A DNA stretch of 64,000 bases from positions 1,426,001-1,490,000 of the forward strand of contig NW_026577882.1 of NCBI RefSeq assembly GCF_029407905.1, read 5' to 3'. Both the position numbers and the translations under genes were made by a program. How positions within the stretch are numbered: position 1 is the first letter of the stretch; each line of letters starts with the position of its first letter. The notes under the pieces were generated by a model. The model did not search any database, had not been told where the DNA came from, and saw only the letters and a list, made by a program, of their open reading frames with translations. The DNA comes from Bubalus kerabau (Eukaryota > Chordata > Mammalia > Artiodactyla > Bovidae). Of the stretch, positions 1-11,880 are shown piece by piece.

Positions 1-3000
1 TCAAGAAGTATGACGGGGAGCTCAGAGAGCCTCTCGTGTGGTGCTAGGGACGTCAGGTCTCCGTGCGTGTGGTGAAGGGGAGTGCGTGATTGCTCTCGAG
101 TCATAGTAGGCGAATCGGGCCTCAAGACGCATTGAAGAAGGACTCTCGATGTCCTTCTTGGGTTGCGGCAGGGAACCCTGGGTTCCCTCGACTTGTGTCG
201 GTGACCTCAGGCAACTTCTCAGGGTGCCTCTGAGAAGTCAGGGACACTGTGGATTTGGGAGGGGCCTTTCGTTACTCAACTGGGTTTGGTGCAATCGAAG
301 AGGGCCTCATCTCGAATGGAGGCAGGAACCTCAGGGGTCCTCTCCATTTCTGACTCGGGTCGCAGAGTACCTGCCGAGTACGGACAAGAGAGTCACGCCT
401 CGTCTTCCGTGAAGGAATGGATCTCCGCTTGCCTTTCGAGTTTTTTACGGAGTGACAGGCCACTTGTTGAGCTGTGTGTGGAACCTGCGGGTTTTTCTGG
501 ACGATGCACAGGGGTGTCAGTGCCCCTTCGTGTTGTGCCTTCATCCACAGGGTTGCCTTCAAAGAGGTGTCCGGGCATTGGGTTCTTTTCAAGAGCGTAC
601 CAGAAAATTGGGGTCTTTCAGCATGTGGTACCACCCACGAGGCTACGTCTCGAATTTCCTCGGGAGACCGGCCTCATTCTGAGGTTCGCCGGGAAGGTAG
701 GGAACCCTTGCAGACAAAGCAGGGGAATCGACACACCGGTCGCGATCAGAAGGGGAGAAGGGGCTCAGATGAAGTGGTGCCGGGAACCTCGGTGGTCCCC
801 TCGAGTGAGACCGGTATGTCACGGCACTTTTGAAGTCGCATCAAGGGTGCCAAGTACAGTTTCGCACTTCAAGACGGAACGTGGGAATTCTCTGGAGATG
901 CTCTAGCGGGCAAGGGCCTCATATTGCGATGACGAGGGAAACACGTGGTTTTTCTCGAGTTGAGGCGGGATTCTCGAGTTACAACGGGGAATTCAGGCTT
1001 CCTCTTGTGTTGGCCCAGGAAGTACAATCTTCCATTCAACTTGTCAGAGAGAGCTGGGGGTTGCTCTCGAGTCACTTCAGGGCAAAGAGTCCTCATCTAG
1101 GCTTGGGTCCAGGACGTAGTGTTCCTCTCCAGGGGCAACAGGGATATCGGGGTCGCATTCCAGTCTCACCCGTTGGGTCACGCCTCGTCTCGAGTGGAAG
1201 CAAAGGACTCCACTATCCTCTCGAGTCGCGACGTGTAACTCTTGGAGCCCAATGAGTGGCCTAAAGGGAGTCAAGCGTCCTGTGTAGCTTGGACAGAAGG
1301 TTCACGCTTGATCTGCATACCATTCAGTTAAAGATGGCCCTCCTCTCGTGATGACGGGAGCGTCTCATGGGTTTTCTCCAGCTGCGGCGCCAGTGTGGGG
1401 TTTCTCACGAGATATGATGGGGAGATCAGGGAGCCTCTCGTGCTGCGCCAGAGAAGTCAGGCCTCCATGCGTGTGGCCAGGCAGATCGCGTCATTGCTCT
1501 GGAGTCATGGGAGGGACTAGGGCCTCAAGACGCATTTAAGAAGGACTCTCGAGGTCTTTCTTGGGTTGGGGCGGGAAACACTCGTTTCCCTCGACCTCTA
1601 CCGGGGTCCTTAGGGAACTTTCCAGGTGCCTCTGAGAGGTGAGGGATACTGAGGAGTTAGAGGGGCCTCTCGGGACTCCACTAGGTTTGACGAAATGAAA
1701 GAGGGCCTCATCTCGATTGGAGGCAGGAACCTCAGGCTTCCTCTCCATTGCTGACTCCGACCGCAGGGTCCCTGCAGGGTTGGGACAGGAGAGTCAGGCC
1801 TCGTCTTATCTGAGTAATGGAACTCTGCTTGCCTCTCGAGTCGTTCAGTGGGTCTCAGGCCCCTTGTCGAGCTGTGTGTGGAACCTGTGGGTGTTTCCAG
1901 AAGATGCACGGGGGTGTCATTGCCCCTTCATTTGGTGCCTTCCCCCACAGGGTTGCCTTCAAAGAGGTGTCCGGGCATCAGGTTCATTTCAAGAGCAGAC
2001 CGGGAAATCGGGGTGGTTTGACAGTGGCACCACCCACGTGGCTCATCTCGAATTTCCTCGTGAGACCAGCATCATCCTGAGGTGCGCCGGGAAGGCCGGG
2101 AACACCTTCCACACAAAGAAGGGGAATCGACTCTCCTGTCGCGATCAGGAGGGGAGATGGGGCTCAGATGAAGTGGGGCTGGGACCCTCGGTGTTCCACT
2201 CGAGGGAACCCGGCGTTTCAGGGAACTTTAGGGGTCGCATCAAGGGAGCCAAGTACCGTTTCCCACTTCAGGACGGAACATGGGACTTCCCTGGAGACGC
2301 TGTAGCGGGCAAGGGCCTCATCCTGTGAAGACGTTGGAACCACGTCGTTTTTCTCGAGTTGCGTCTGGATTCTCGCAAACGACGGGGATTTCAGGCTTCC
2401 TCTTGGGTTGGCCCTGGGAAGCCCAATCTTCCCCTGGAGTTGCGAGGGAAAGCTGGGGGTTCTGCTCGAGTCACTACAGGGCCAAAGAGACCTCATCGAG
2501 GCGTGTGTCCAGGACCTAATATTCCTCTCAAGGGAAGACAGAGATCTCGGGTTTCCATTCCAGACTCCCCCGGGGAGTCAGGCCTCGCCTCGAGGGGAAG
2601 CAGAGGACTCCACTTTCCTCTCAAGTCGCGACACGGATCTCTTGGAGCCCAATGAGTGGACTCAAGGGTGTCGAGCCTCCTCTTCAGTTTGGAGAGAGGA
2701 CTCGGGATTGCTCTCCAGGCCAAGCAGGAAAAGAAGGCCCTCATCTCGCGATGACGGGGGCATCTCATGGGTTTCCTCAGGCTGCGGCGCCCGTGGGGGT
2801 TTTCTCACGAGGCACGACGAGGACCTCAGGGAGCCTCTCATGCGGCGCCAGGGAACTCATGTCTCCATGCGCATGGCGAGGAGGAGCTGGTAATCACTCT
2901 CGAGTCATGGGAAGTGACTAGGGCCTCAAGACGCGTTGAAGAAGGACTCTCGAGGTCTTTCTCGGGTGGCGGCGGGAAACCCTCATTTCCCTCGACTTCT

Positions 3001-3580
3001 GCAGAGGACTATAGGGAACTTCCCAGGGTGCCTCTGAGAGGTGAGGAATGCTGTGGAGTTGGCAGGGCCTCTCGGGACTCTGCTGGGTTCGGCGCAATGG
3101 AAGAGGGCCTCATCTCGAGGGGAGGCAGGAACCTCAGGCTTCCTCTCTGATTCTGACTCCGACTGCACGGTCCCTGCAGTGTTGGGACAGGAGAGTCATG
3201 CCTCGTCTTGTCTGAGGAATGGAATTCTGGTTGCCTCTCGAGTTGTTCCGGGAGTCTCAGGCCCCTTGTCGAGCTGTGTGTAGACCCTGCGGGTTTTTCC
3301 GGATGATGCACGGGGGTGTCAGTGCCCCTTCGTGTTGTTCCTTCACTCACAGGGTTGCCTTCAAAGAGGTGTCCGGGCATCGGGTTCTTATCAAGAGCGG
3401 ACCGGAAAATCGGTGTCGTTCGGCACGTGGCACCTCACACATGGCTAGTCTCGAATTTCCTCCTGAGACCGGCCTCATCCTGAGGTGCACCGGCAAGGCC
3501 GGGAACCCCTTCCAGAGAAAGCAGGGGAATCGACTCTCCTGTCGCGATCAGGAGGGGAGAAGGGGCTCAGATGAAGTGGT

Positions 3581-3822
3581 GCCGGGAAACTTGGTGTTCC
3601 CCTCGAGGGAACCCAGCGTGTCGGGGAACTTTTGCGGTCGCATCAAGGGTGTCAAGTACCGTTTTGCACTTAAGGACAGAATATGGGACTTCCCTGGAGA
3701 CGCCGGGAATTTCGGTGTTCCCCTGGAGTGAGACCGGTATGTTGGGGAACTTTGGGGTCGCATCAAGGGTGCCAAGTAGCATTTCGAACTTTAAGATGGA
3801 ACGTGGGACTTCTCTTGAGACT
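3581..3822 (+). repeat. 121-bp tandem duplication inside a satellite monomer
   Basis: GTGTTCCCCT begins at 3594 and again at 3715, followed both times by the same GGGGAACTTT...GTCGCATCAAGGGTG...AAGT series. The copies have since diverged (for example CTCGAGGGAACCC against CTGGAGTGAGACC). This accounts for the 1521-bp monomer. The same duplication with the same 121-bp spacing is at 34222 and 34343, so it predates copying of the larger block. Confidence 0.85.
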
Positions 3823-6800
3823 CTAGCTGGCAAGGGCCTCATATTGCGATGAAGGGGGAACCACATGGTTTTTAAGACTTGAGGCTGAATTCTCGAATTA
3901 CTATGGGAAATTCAGACTTCCTCTTGTGTTGACCGTGGGAAGCCCAATCTTCCATTCAAATTGTGAGGGAGAGATGGAGGTTGCTCTCGATCACTGTAGG
4001 GCAAAATAGACCTCATCTAGGCTTGTGTCTAGGACATAATGTTCCACTCCAGGGGCGACAGGGATCTCGGGGTTGCATTCCAAACTCACCCGGGGAGTCA
4101 GGCCTCGTCTCGAGGGAAGCAAAGGACTCCGCTCTCCTCTCGAGTCGCACCGGGTATTTCTTGGACCCAACTGAGTGGCCTAAAGGGAGTCAATCCTCCT
4201 GTGAAGTTTGGAGAGAGGACCAGGGATTGCTCTCCAGGTCAGGCAGGAAAAGAAGGCCCCCATCTCTCCTTGACGGGGGCATCTTGTGGTTTTTCTCGAA
4301 CTGCGGCGCCACTGTGGGTTTTCTCACGAGGTACGATGGGGTACTCAGGGAGCCTCTTGTGTGGTACTAGGGAAGTCAGTATTCCTGCTTGTGGCGAGGG
4401 GAGCGCGTCCTTGCTCTGGAGTCATGGTAGGGGAATCGGGCATCAAGAGACGTTGAAAAAGGACTCTCCAAGTCTTTCTCGGGTTACTTCAGGAAACTCT
4501 GGGTTCCCTCGACTTGTGCCAGTGACCTCAGGTAGCTTCTCACGGAGCCTCTGAGAATTCAGGGATACTGTGGTGTTGGGAGGGGCCTCTCGGGACACCA
4601 CTGAGTTTGGTTCAATGGAAGAGGGCCTCTTCTCTAGTTGAGGCAGGAACCTCAGGGTTCCTCTCCATTTCTGACTCCGATCGCAGGGTCCCTGAAGAGT
4701 TGGGCCAGGAGGGTAAGGCCTCGTCTTGTGTGAAGGAATGCAACTTCACTTGCCTCTCGAGTTGTTCATGGGGTGACAGTCCACATTTGGAGCTGTGAGT
4801 GGAATCTGCGGGTTTTTCCAGACGATGCATGGGGATGTCAGTGTCCCTTCGTGTTGTGCCTTCATCCACAGGGTTGCCTTCGAAGAGATGTCCGGGCGTC
4901 AGGTTCTTATCTAGAGTGCACCGGGAATTCGGGATCTTTCAACATGTGGCACCAACCATGAGGCTACTTTTTGAATTTCCTCATGAGACCGGCCTCATCC
5001 GGAGGTTCGCGGGGAACGTCGGGAACCCCTTGCAGACAAAACATGGGAATCGACCCTCCTGTCGCAATCAGGAGGGGTGAAGGGGCTCACAGGAAGTGCT
5101 GCCATAAACTTTGGTGTTTCCCTCGAGTGAGACCGGTATGTCAGGGAACTTTGGGGGTCGCATCAAGGGTGCCAAGTACCGTTTTGTATTTCAGGATGGA
5201 ACGTGGGACTTCTCTTGATACGCTGTAGCGGCCAAGGGTCTCATCTTGCGATGACGGGGGGCCACGTGGTTTTTCTCGAGTTGCGGCGGGATTCTCGAGT
5301 TACGACGGGGATTTCAGGCTTCCTCTTGTGTTGGGCCAGGGAAGTCCAATCATCCATTCGAGTTGCGAGGGAGAGCTGGGGGTTGCGCTCGAGTCACTGC
5401 AGGGCAAAGGAGACCTCATCTAGGCTTGTGTCCAGGACCTAATGTTCCTCTCCAACGGCCACAGGGATCTCAGGTTTGCATTCCAGACTCACCCAGGTAG
5501 TCAGGCCTCGTGTCGAAGGGAAGCAAAGGACTCCGCTCTCCTTTCGAGTCGCGACGGGCACCTCTTGGAGCCCACTTTGTGGCCTAAAGGGAGTCAAGCC
5601 TCCTGTGAAGTTTGGAGAGAGGACTTGGGACTGCTCTCCAGGCCATGCAGGAAAAGATGGCCCTCATCTCGCGATGACGGAGGGGTCTTGTGTGTTTTCT
5701 CGAGCTGCAGCGCCAGTGTGGGGTTTCACACGAGGTACGACAGGGATCTCAGGGAGCCTCTCATGTGGCGCCAGGGAAGTCAGGTCTCCATGTGCATGGC
5801 GAGGGGGAGCGCGTTATTGCTCTCGAGCCATGGTAGGGGAATCTGACCTCAAGACGCATTGAAGAAGGACTATCGAGGTCTTTCTTCGGTTGTGGCAGGA
5901 AACTCTTATTTCCCTCGACGTTTGCCGGTGGCCTCAAGGAGCTTCTCAGAATGCCTATGAGAAGTCAGGGATACTGTGGAGATGGGAGTGGCCTCTTGGG
6001 ACTCCACTGGGTTTGTTTTAATGGAAGAGGGCCTCATCTCGGGTTGAGGCAGGAACCTCAGGTTTCCTCTCCATTTCTGACTCAGATCGAAGCGTGCCTG
6101 CAGAGTTGGGATTGGATACTCAGGCCTCGTCTTGTCTGAGGAAGGGAACTCCGCTTGCCTCTCTCGTTGTTTAAGGGGTGACAGGCCAGTTGTGGAGCTG
6201 AATGTGGATCCTGTGGGATTTTCCGGACGATGAACAGGGTTGCCAGTGCCCCCTCGTGTAGTGCCTTCATCCACAGGGTTGCCTTAGAAGAGGTGTCCGG
6301 GCATCGGGTTCTTATCAAGAGCAAGACCGAGAAATCGGGGTCTTTCGGCACGTGGCAACAACACGAGGCTACATCTCGAATTTCTTCGTGAGACTGGCCT
6401 CATCCTGAGGTGCGCCATGAAGGTCGGGAACCCCTTCTAGACAAAGCAGGGGAATCGACCTTCCTGCCGTGATCAGGAGGGGAGAAGGGGCTCAAATGAA
6501 GTGGTGCCAGGAACTTCGGTGTTCCCTTGGAGTGAGACCGGTATATTGGGGAACTTTTGGGGTCGCATCAAGGGTGCCAAGTAGCATTTCGAACTTTATG
6601 ACGAAACATGGGACTTCTCTTGAGACTCTGTAGCGGGCAAAGGCCTCATATTGTGATGAATGGGGAACCACGTGGTTTTTAAGAGTTGCGGCGGGATTCT
6701 CGAGTTACAACGGGAAATTCAGACTTCCTCTTGTGTTGGCCCAGTGAAGACCAATCTTCCATTCGAATTGCGAGGGAGAGATGGGTGTTGCTCTCGAGTC

Positions 6801-7426
6801 ACTGTAGGGCAAAATAGACCTCATCTAGGCTTTTGTCCAGGACATAATGTTCCTCTCCAGGGGCAACAGGGATCTCGGGGTGGCATTCCAGACTCACCCG
6901 AGGTAAGGCCTCGTCTCGAGGGGAAACAAAGTACTCTGCTCTCCTCTCAAGTCGCGACAGGTATCTCTTGGAGCCCATTGAGTGGCCTAAAGGGAGTAAA
7001 GCCTCCTGTGAAGTTTGGAGAAAGGACCAGGGATTGCTCTCCAGGTCAGGCAGGAAAAGAAGTCCCCAATCTCGCGATGACGGTGGCGTCTCGTGGGTTT
7101 TCCCGAGCTGTGGCGCCAGTGTGGGGTTTCTCACGAGGTATGACGGGGAGCTCAGGGAGCCTCTCATGTGGCGCCAGGGAAGTCAGGTGTCCATGCGCAT
7201 GGCGAGGGGGAGCGTGTCATTGCCCTCGAGTCATGGTAGGGGAATCCGTCCTCAAGACGCGTTGAAGATGGACTCTTGAGGTCTTTCTCGGGTTGCGGCA
7301 GGATACCCTGTGTTCCCTCGACTTGTGCCGGTGACCTCAGGGAGTTGCTCAGGGTGCCTCTGAGAAGACACTGATACTGTGGTGTTGGGAGGGGCCTCTC
7401 GGGACTCCACTGCATTTGGTGCAATG

Positions 7427-7432
7427 GAAGAT
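7427..7432 (+). repeat. Left target-site duplication of the ERV
   Basis: GAAGAT lies immediately before the LTR start TGCCGGGAGCC and matches GAAGAG at 14317-14322 with one mismatch. Six bases is the usual duplication length for betaretroviral integration. The uninterrupted satellite reads GCAATGGAAGAGGGCCTC here, so the insertion lies within GAAGAG. Confidence 0.8.
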
Positions 7433-8735
7433 TGCCGGGAGCCAGCGAGAGACATTCCACTCGTGACAAATGTCATGAGGAAAGAGTCTCGGCATACGCA
7501 AAGGCGGGATCGAGCCTCCGGGAGTTCCCCCGTATATTCTTCAGCATCTATCCCCAAAAACCAAAGTCTGCCTTCTTTATTGCTTTGTTCTCTCACCTCT
7601 GATATTACTGGGGATGTCCCCCACCACCATCTCACTCTCTCTGTCAAAGAGCTAACTTACAGCTCCAACTAATAATGTTCCTGGGCAATTAGTAGTGTTT
7701 AAATCCAAACCCCTCAGATGGTTTTCTAACTCGCCTGACAAGTTTACCAAGTCTCCTACAGCTATGCATACGATTGTGTACAGTCTCCCAGCCTCGAGAC
7801 GCACGGGAAGTTTAAGATATTCAAATAGCTTAGAGCCTCTCAGAGAGTTAGAAACTGTCAGAATAAAACTAGTAAAAGATTTCATTGATGAACCAATGCT
7901 TTTTGCCAAGTTTCCACATCCCCTGAATTGTATCCTTGAATGTGTGCTAATTAATATAGTTGGTATGTAGAAAAAATAAGTAGTGGCCTTGATGTTGGTA
8001 ACTTTAGACCCTTAAGGTAATAAATTATTTCCTTTGTTGTAAACCCATTACACATCCTCCCTATAGGAATGCAATTTTATCTTCGAAAGATGGCGCCAAA
8101 CCTTAAACAATTACTCTTAGAGAAAATAACTCTTATGGTTGATAAGTCTTTGTCAAGAGTCATAAAATGTTAATAGGTCTTCTGGCCAGAAGATGATGTA
8201 AATCATCTAAACCATTTTTATATGATAAATCTGCAGAAAAGAAACCCTGGTTTTTGATAAGGATTAAAGACTGCTGACTTTGCATCCCCTATTATCCTCT
8301 ATGTGTAACTTAGGGTATTAAAACCTGTGTTGAAAATAAAGCTACGGGCCTTGCTCGCCAACACTTGGTCTCCCCATGTCATTATTCCCCTCAATTTTCA
8401 GATGAGTGTCCATCTGGAGCGCGGATATCCTCTGCGACCATTTATTTGCCTGGGCTTCGAAGACCCGCTCGATAAGGTGTCTAAGGTGGGGCACCTTCCT
8501 CTATTCTAGAGGGCACTTGCAGCCTCCGTGGTCAGAGCTAACCTGGTGTCACGGGTTATATTGATTTTCCGCGTAAACCAAGCTACTCAGCTGCTTTTCT
8601 CCACTGAATTTTCCTACTGAGCTATCCTCATTCTATTACTCTTTATATCTTTGATGAATAAATAAATATATAAATAGGTCGCCTACTCCATCTTCCCTTC
8701 GAATACCCTGGATCAGCTGGGGCTGGACCTCTGCA
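7433..8735 (+). repeat. ERV 5' LTR
   Basis: A 1303-bp LTR begins TGCCGGGAGCCAGCGAG and ends CTGGACCTCTGCA just before the primer-binding-like site. It is collinear with 13023-14316. U3 is about 880 bp. A TATA-like TATTAAAA (8316-8323) is followed closely by AATAAA (8335-8340), so R appears short and U5 is about 380 bp. The TATA element is degenerate compared with TATAAAAA in the 3' LTR, so this copy is probably the weaker promoter. A 91-codon open frame (7695-7970) is present in both LTRs and is discussed in the findings. Confidence 0.93.
8316..8340 (+). promoter_or_regulatory. LTR TATA-like box and polyadenylation signal (5' LTR)
   Basis: TATTAAAA (8316-8323) and AATAAA (8335-8340) are 11 bp apart. 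The same pair in the 3' LTR is TATAAAAA (13906-13913) and AATAAA (13925-13930). With this close spacing the signal should fall at or just inside the start of R, as in other betaretroviral LTRs. Confidence 0.6.
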
Positions 8736-8737
8736 GG

Positions 8738-8755
8738 TGGCGCCTGAGACAGGCA
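8738..8755 (+). other. Primer-binding-site-like sequence (tRNA-Lys type)
   Basis: TGGCGCCTGAGACAGG begins two bases after the 5' LTR. The TGGCGCC start and purine-rich CAGG end resemble the lysine-tRNA primer sites of betaretroviruses, with several substitutions or an indel in the middle. A possible splice donor (AAGGTAAAT, 8761-8769) follows. Confidence 0.6.
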
Positions 8756-8979
8756 TTTCGAAGGTAAATCCCCAACCCCATTCCCCCAGTGTTCAGTTTT
8801 GGGGACAGATAGGATCCCACTTAGGGGGCTGCAGATCCCCCTGTAGAATAGACAGGGCGAGAGGAGTGGGAAGTGTTGAAGAGTTAGAGAGAAAAAACGG
8901 TTTCTAAAAAGGCTGACAAAAAAGGCCTAATCTTTAGATAGCTAAAAGCAAAATCTTTTACTATCCTTAAGTTTCTGAC

Positions 8980-10290
8980 ATGGGCAACACTGAATCAAAT
9001 GAAAGACAGCTCTTTATAGGAGTAATTTTACAGTTATTAAGTAAAAGAAGAATCAAGGTTAAAACATCTTCCATTCAATCATTTTGTACATTTGTACAAG
9101 ACCACTGCCCTTGGTTTCTACAACAAGGCACTGTTAACCTAGATATCTTGAAAAAACTAGGAAAACAGCTAAGAGCTTATTGTGCTCAGCAAGATTTGGA
9201 TAAAATCCCTACTTACACCTTTCCTCTGTGGAATATGACTAGAGATGTTTTAGATCCAGCTCATGAATTTGAAAAGGTACCTGTTAAAGAGGAAAGTAAA
9301 GTTGGAAAAGTACCTGTTAAACAAAAAAGCAAATCTGAAAAGGTACCTGTTATAAAGAAAAGTGAAAATGAAGAGGCTATACCTAGCTATCGACAGCTAA
9401 ATGAATGGCTAGCCACTATGACTGCCAATGAGCATGTAAAAGATAGGGATGAAAAGAAAGATCAGCTCTCCCCTCAATTTGAAAAAGGTTTAGAGGAAAC
9501 AGCAGCTCGATGCGATTCTGATGAGGATTTTTTTTTTTTTAAGCTAAAGATGCTCCTAAAAGTTTAAGAAAACATCCCTAATCAGACCATCCGCTCCTAG
9601 GAGGTTGAGGGAAGCATCCCCGATCAGGCAGTTCATAAGATTTAGTTACCAAACAGTTAAAGGATCTCCGGAACAGAAGAGGAAAACTTCGGGACGCTCC
9701 CATCCCCCTATGCCTCCTCCTCCATGTCGGGGTAAAGGGCCACCGCTAGGAGTTTCCCGGAGAAGGATTTTCTCTAGTCCCAAGGATGAACTTGATCCTC
9801 ACCCTGAGGCTTCTTTTATAGTCCCCTCTGCAGTTTAGCCAGGGTAAAGAGGTTACAAAATAAATAAAAATATTCTCTAAAATTAAAAAAAAAATTAAAA
9901 ATGGATTTCTCTGCATCTAAGAATAGACAAATATTTATTGACTGTGGAATATGATTAGAAATGTCCTGGACCTCCGTCACGAGTCTGTTAAATAGCCTAT
10001 GGGGGAGGCTATAGAGGTGGATGGTGGTGAGTCTCCATTTACTGCACAGATCATATTTTCTGCCATTGAAAAAAAAAAAAAGGAGGGAGAAAGTGGTCTA
10101 CCTCCCGAGGAAGGAGAGGGCTTACAGGACGCTGCGGCCGAGAGCCCTGGCGAGCTCCCTCCCCCTCTGCGCAAACCTTTAAAAAACTTATCCACCACTT
10201 TCTGATTTAAGGCGACTGCCACCGCCTTCGATTGTGCCTCCCAGGACCCAGGAGTTCCCCACTTTGCCCCCAAAGCCTCCCAAAGTGTTG
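8980..10290 (+). pseudogene. gag: ERV gag remnant (matrix region open, rest decayed)
   Basis: The open part is 8980-9567 (195 codons). It starts MGN..., which gives the N-terminal glycine used for myristoylation, and continues with the CPWF...GTVNL pattern typical of betaretroviral matrix proteins. Residues about 98-130 form an 11-residue tandem repeat (see 9271-9369), followed by a charged segment. The frame is lost at a poly-T tract (9528-9540) and ends soon after. Downstream to ~10290 are short proline-rich frames (9605-9838 and 9999-10205) that look like decayed later gag, but I cannot identify capsid or a nucleocapsid zinc knuckle. Homopolymer A and T runs account for several breaks. On the virion model it would have been the structural polyprotein; it cannot be made whole here. 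Confidence 0.75.
9271..9369 (+). repeat. Three exact-period 33-nt repeats in gag
   Basis: GAAAAGGTACCTGTT or a one- to two-base variant starts at 9271, 9304 and 9337. Each copy encodes 11 residues with a shared KVPV core and a lysine/serine-rich tail, between the matrix domain and the rest of gag. The period is in frame, so the expansion happened while the reading frame mattered or was tolerated. Confidence 0.85.
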
Positions 10291-10429
10291 CCTAAGACTG
10301 AGGAAGATAAAAAGTTTTTTAAACAAAGGAGCTTTTAGTACACAATATGCAGAGCGTGCTCCTTGGAGAAAACTCCCTCAGGGGGGTCTCACCCAGGCTA
10401 GGAGAAAAGCGAAAAGGCAAGGAGATTTA

Positions 10430-10990
10430 ATAACAATATTAACCCCTGATGTGCCGCTTACTCCAATTCCAACCGGAGTGGCTGGCCCCCTATCTGAGGA
10501 CATTGTAAGATTTGTCCTGGGGCGTAGCTTGCTTTCTTTAAAAAAAAAAATTAAATAAAAAAAAAAGAAAGAAAAGAAATTTCGCTGGTGCATGGTGTAG
10601 TAGATTCTGATGATATTGAGAAATTAAAGTCTTGATCTCACTGCCTATCAAAACTGTACAAATTAATAAAGGTCAAAGAGTAACACAGCTTTTACTTTTA
10701 CCTTACTATCAGACAAGGAAAAACTTGACTTCTCAATCTAAGAGCCACAAAACATTTGGATCTAGTGATCTAGCCTTTTGGGTGCAGGAAATTACAGTTT
10801 CAAGGCCTTTAAAAGATCTTTTAATTCAAGAGAATAAAACGCCAGGGCTATTAGACACAGGAACAGACGTCTCTTAACATTGCTGGGAAAGACTGGCCCA
10901 GCTCCTGGCCAACACATAATACTGAAAATGAGTTGGTGGGATTAGAGAAAGTGGTATGTGGGGTGGAGATGCTGTACAGGTGGTACATTT
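10430..10990 (+). pseudogene. pro: ERV dUTPase-protease (pro) remnant
   Basis: The two halves are in different frames. The first (to 10558) ends with a GVAGPL...LGRS pattern, a dUTPase core motif, and breaks in an A-rich tract at 10541-10580. The second (from 10632) carries the dUTPase C-terminal part with a QLLLLPY stretch. It then runs into a retroviral aspartic protease start with LLDTGTDVS, where DTG is the catalytic triad. A TAA stop follows at once (~10875), and the protease continues in another frame with a WPSSWP motif to about 10985. A dUTPase fused upstream of the protease is the betaretroviral arrangement, which supports the class II assignment. It is inactive: a stop, a frameshift and a truncated protease. 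Confidence 0.75.
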
Positions 10991-11520
10991 AACAATACTT
11001 TATATATTGTTATAAATACATAATATAAATGTATTTGCCTAATTACAGTTTGCCTAATTAGGTATGGGTATAAATAAAATATAATAAAGGTATACCTAAT
11101 TCTATTTATAGATTTATACTTAATTAATTTGTATATAAATTAATATGTATACTATATACACACACATATATATATACTGTATAATTAAATATATATGGCA
11201 GTAATATAATGTGTGTGTGGCTGATATTAATTGGTATGGATTGATGTGCTGTGATGATATATGTTCTATATACTGTATAATTATAAATGTGTGACATGTA
11301 TTATTACAGTATATTGGTTTGTGTTGGTTGGTATTAGCTGTGTATGTGTTGTATTGTTGTAATATATATTAATTAATATATTAATTATAAAGATTAATTC
11401 AAGTATATTGATTTATATATATTATATGTCAATAACTTTATACTTGTTGCCATATATAAATACATATATAAATGCATTTTGCATTTAGGTATATCTGTAT
11501 ACCTGTATACCAAATTGAGA
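10990..11520 (+). other. AT-rich stretch replacing pol
   Basis: About 530 bp is dominated by TATA, TAAT and TGTG runs (for example 11160-11200 and 11355-11480), with no recognisable coding potential or known repeat by eye. It lies exactly where reverse transcriptase and RNase H should be. It may be an expanded simple-sequence insertion or low-complexity DNA from the deletion event. I cannot assign it. Confidence 0.6.
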
Positions 11521-11880
11521 TAAGGAGGTTATACATTTATTACTTAAATTTATACAGAGACCTAAACTAAACATTAGACCTAAATTAACATATCCATAGG
11601 GAAACAGCTAGACAAATAGTGAAGTTATGTTCCAATTGTAATTAATCACTTAAACGTAAACACACAGGGGCAGACTACAATGATGAGACACTAGATGCCT
11701 GAATTACAGGCTACGACTCGGCCCCTGGTCAAGTAAAAAGGCCTCCTTACGGGAGAGTGAAAAAGGCCAGATGTGTTGCTAACTTGTGGGAGAGGGTATG
11801 CTTGTATATTTCTACAGAATGCAGATTCTCCGGTTTGGATCTCAGACAAATTCGTCATGTCACATTCCCCAAAGACCAGG
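11520..11880 (+). pseudogene. pol: ERV integrase C-terminal remnant
   Basis: The region is broken by stops. The frame at 11773-11880 encodes a CGRGYAC...SPVWIS stretch that looks like the end of a betaretroviral integrase, where a glycine-rich turn is followed by a conserved tryptophan. Upstream (about 11610-11760) are lysine-rich pieces compatible with the same region. The catalytic core is not recognisable. Sequence character changes sharply at about 11880 into the GC-rich TIMP2-like segment. Confidence 0.5.

Larger units (their letters stand above)
1..7432 (+). repeat. Bovine satellite I-like (1.715) array, segment 1
   Basis: This is about five tandem monomers. The landmark TCAGGCTTCCTCTTG (or its variant) starts at 993, 2391, 3912, 5314 and 6719, giving periods of 1398, 1521, 1402 and 1405 bp. 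The long third period comes from a 121-bp internal duplication. Recurring motifs are CTCGAGTTGCGGCGGG, GAATTC (990) and GGGCCTCATCTCGAG. The CpG-rich sequence, 1.4-kb unit and frequent XhoI-type sites fit the cattle 1.715 satellite as I know it; sheep and goat satellite I has a shorter (~0.8 kb) unit. Positions 940-7385 recur at 31570-38015, and 1-1928 recur at 62073-64000. The segment ends inside monomer five, where the ERV is inserted. No gene is supported here. Confidence 0.93.

Noticed and set aside
7652..7909. 85-codon - strand frame in the 5' LTR.
   Set aside because: It overlaps the + strand LTR frame, is not kept in the 3' LTR at the same length, and has no recognisable similarity.
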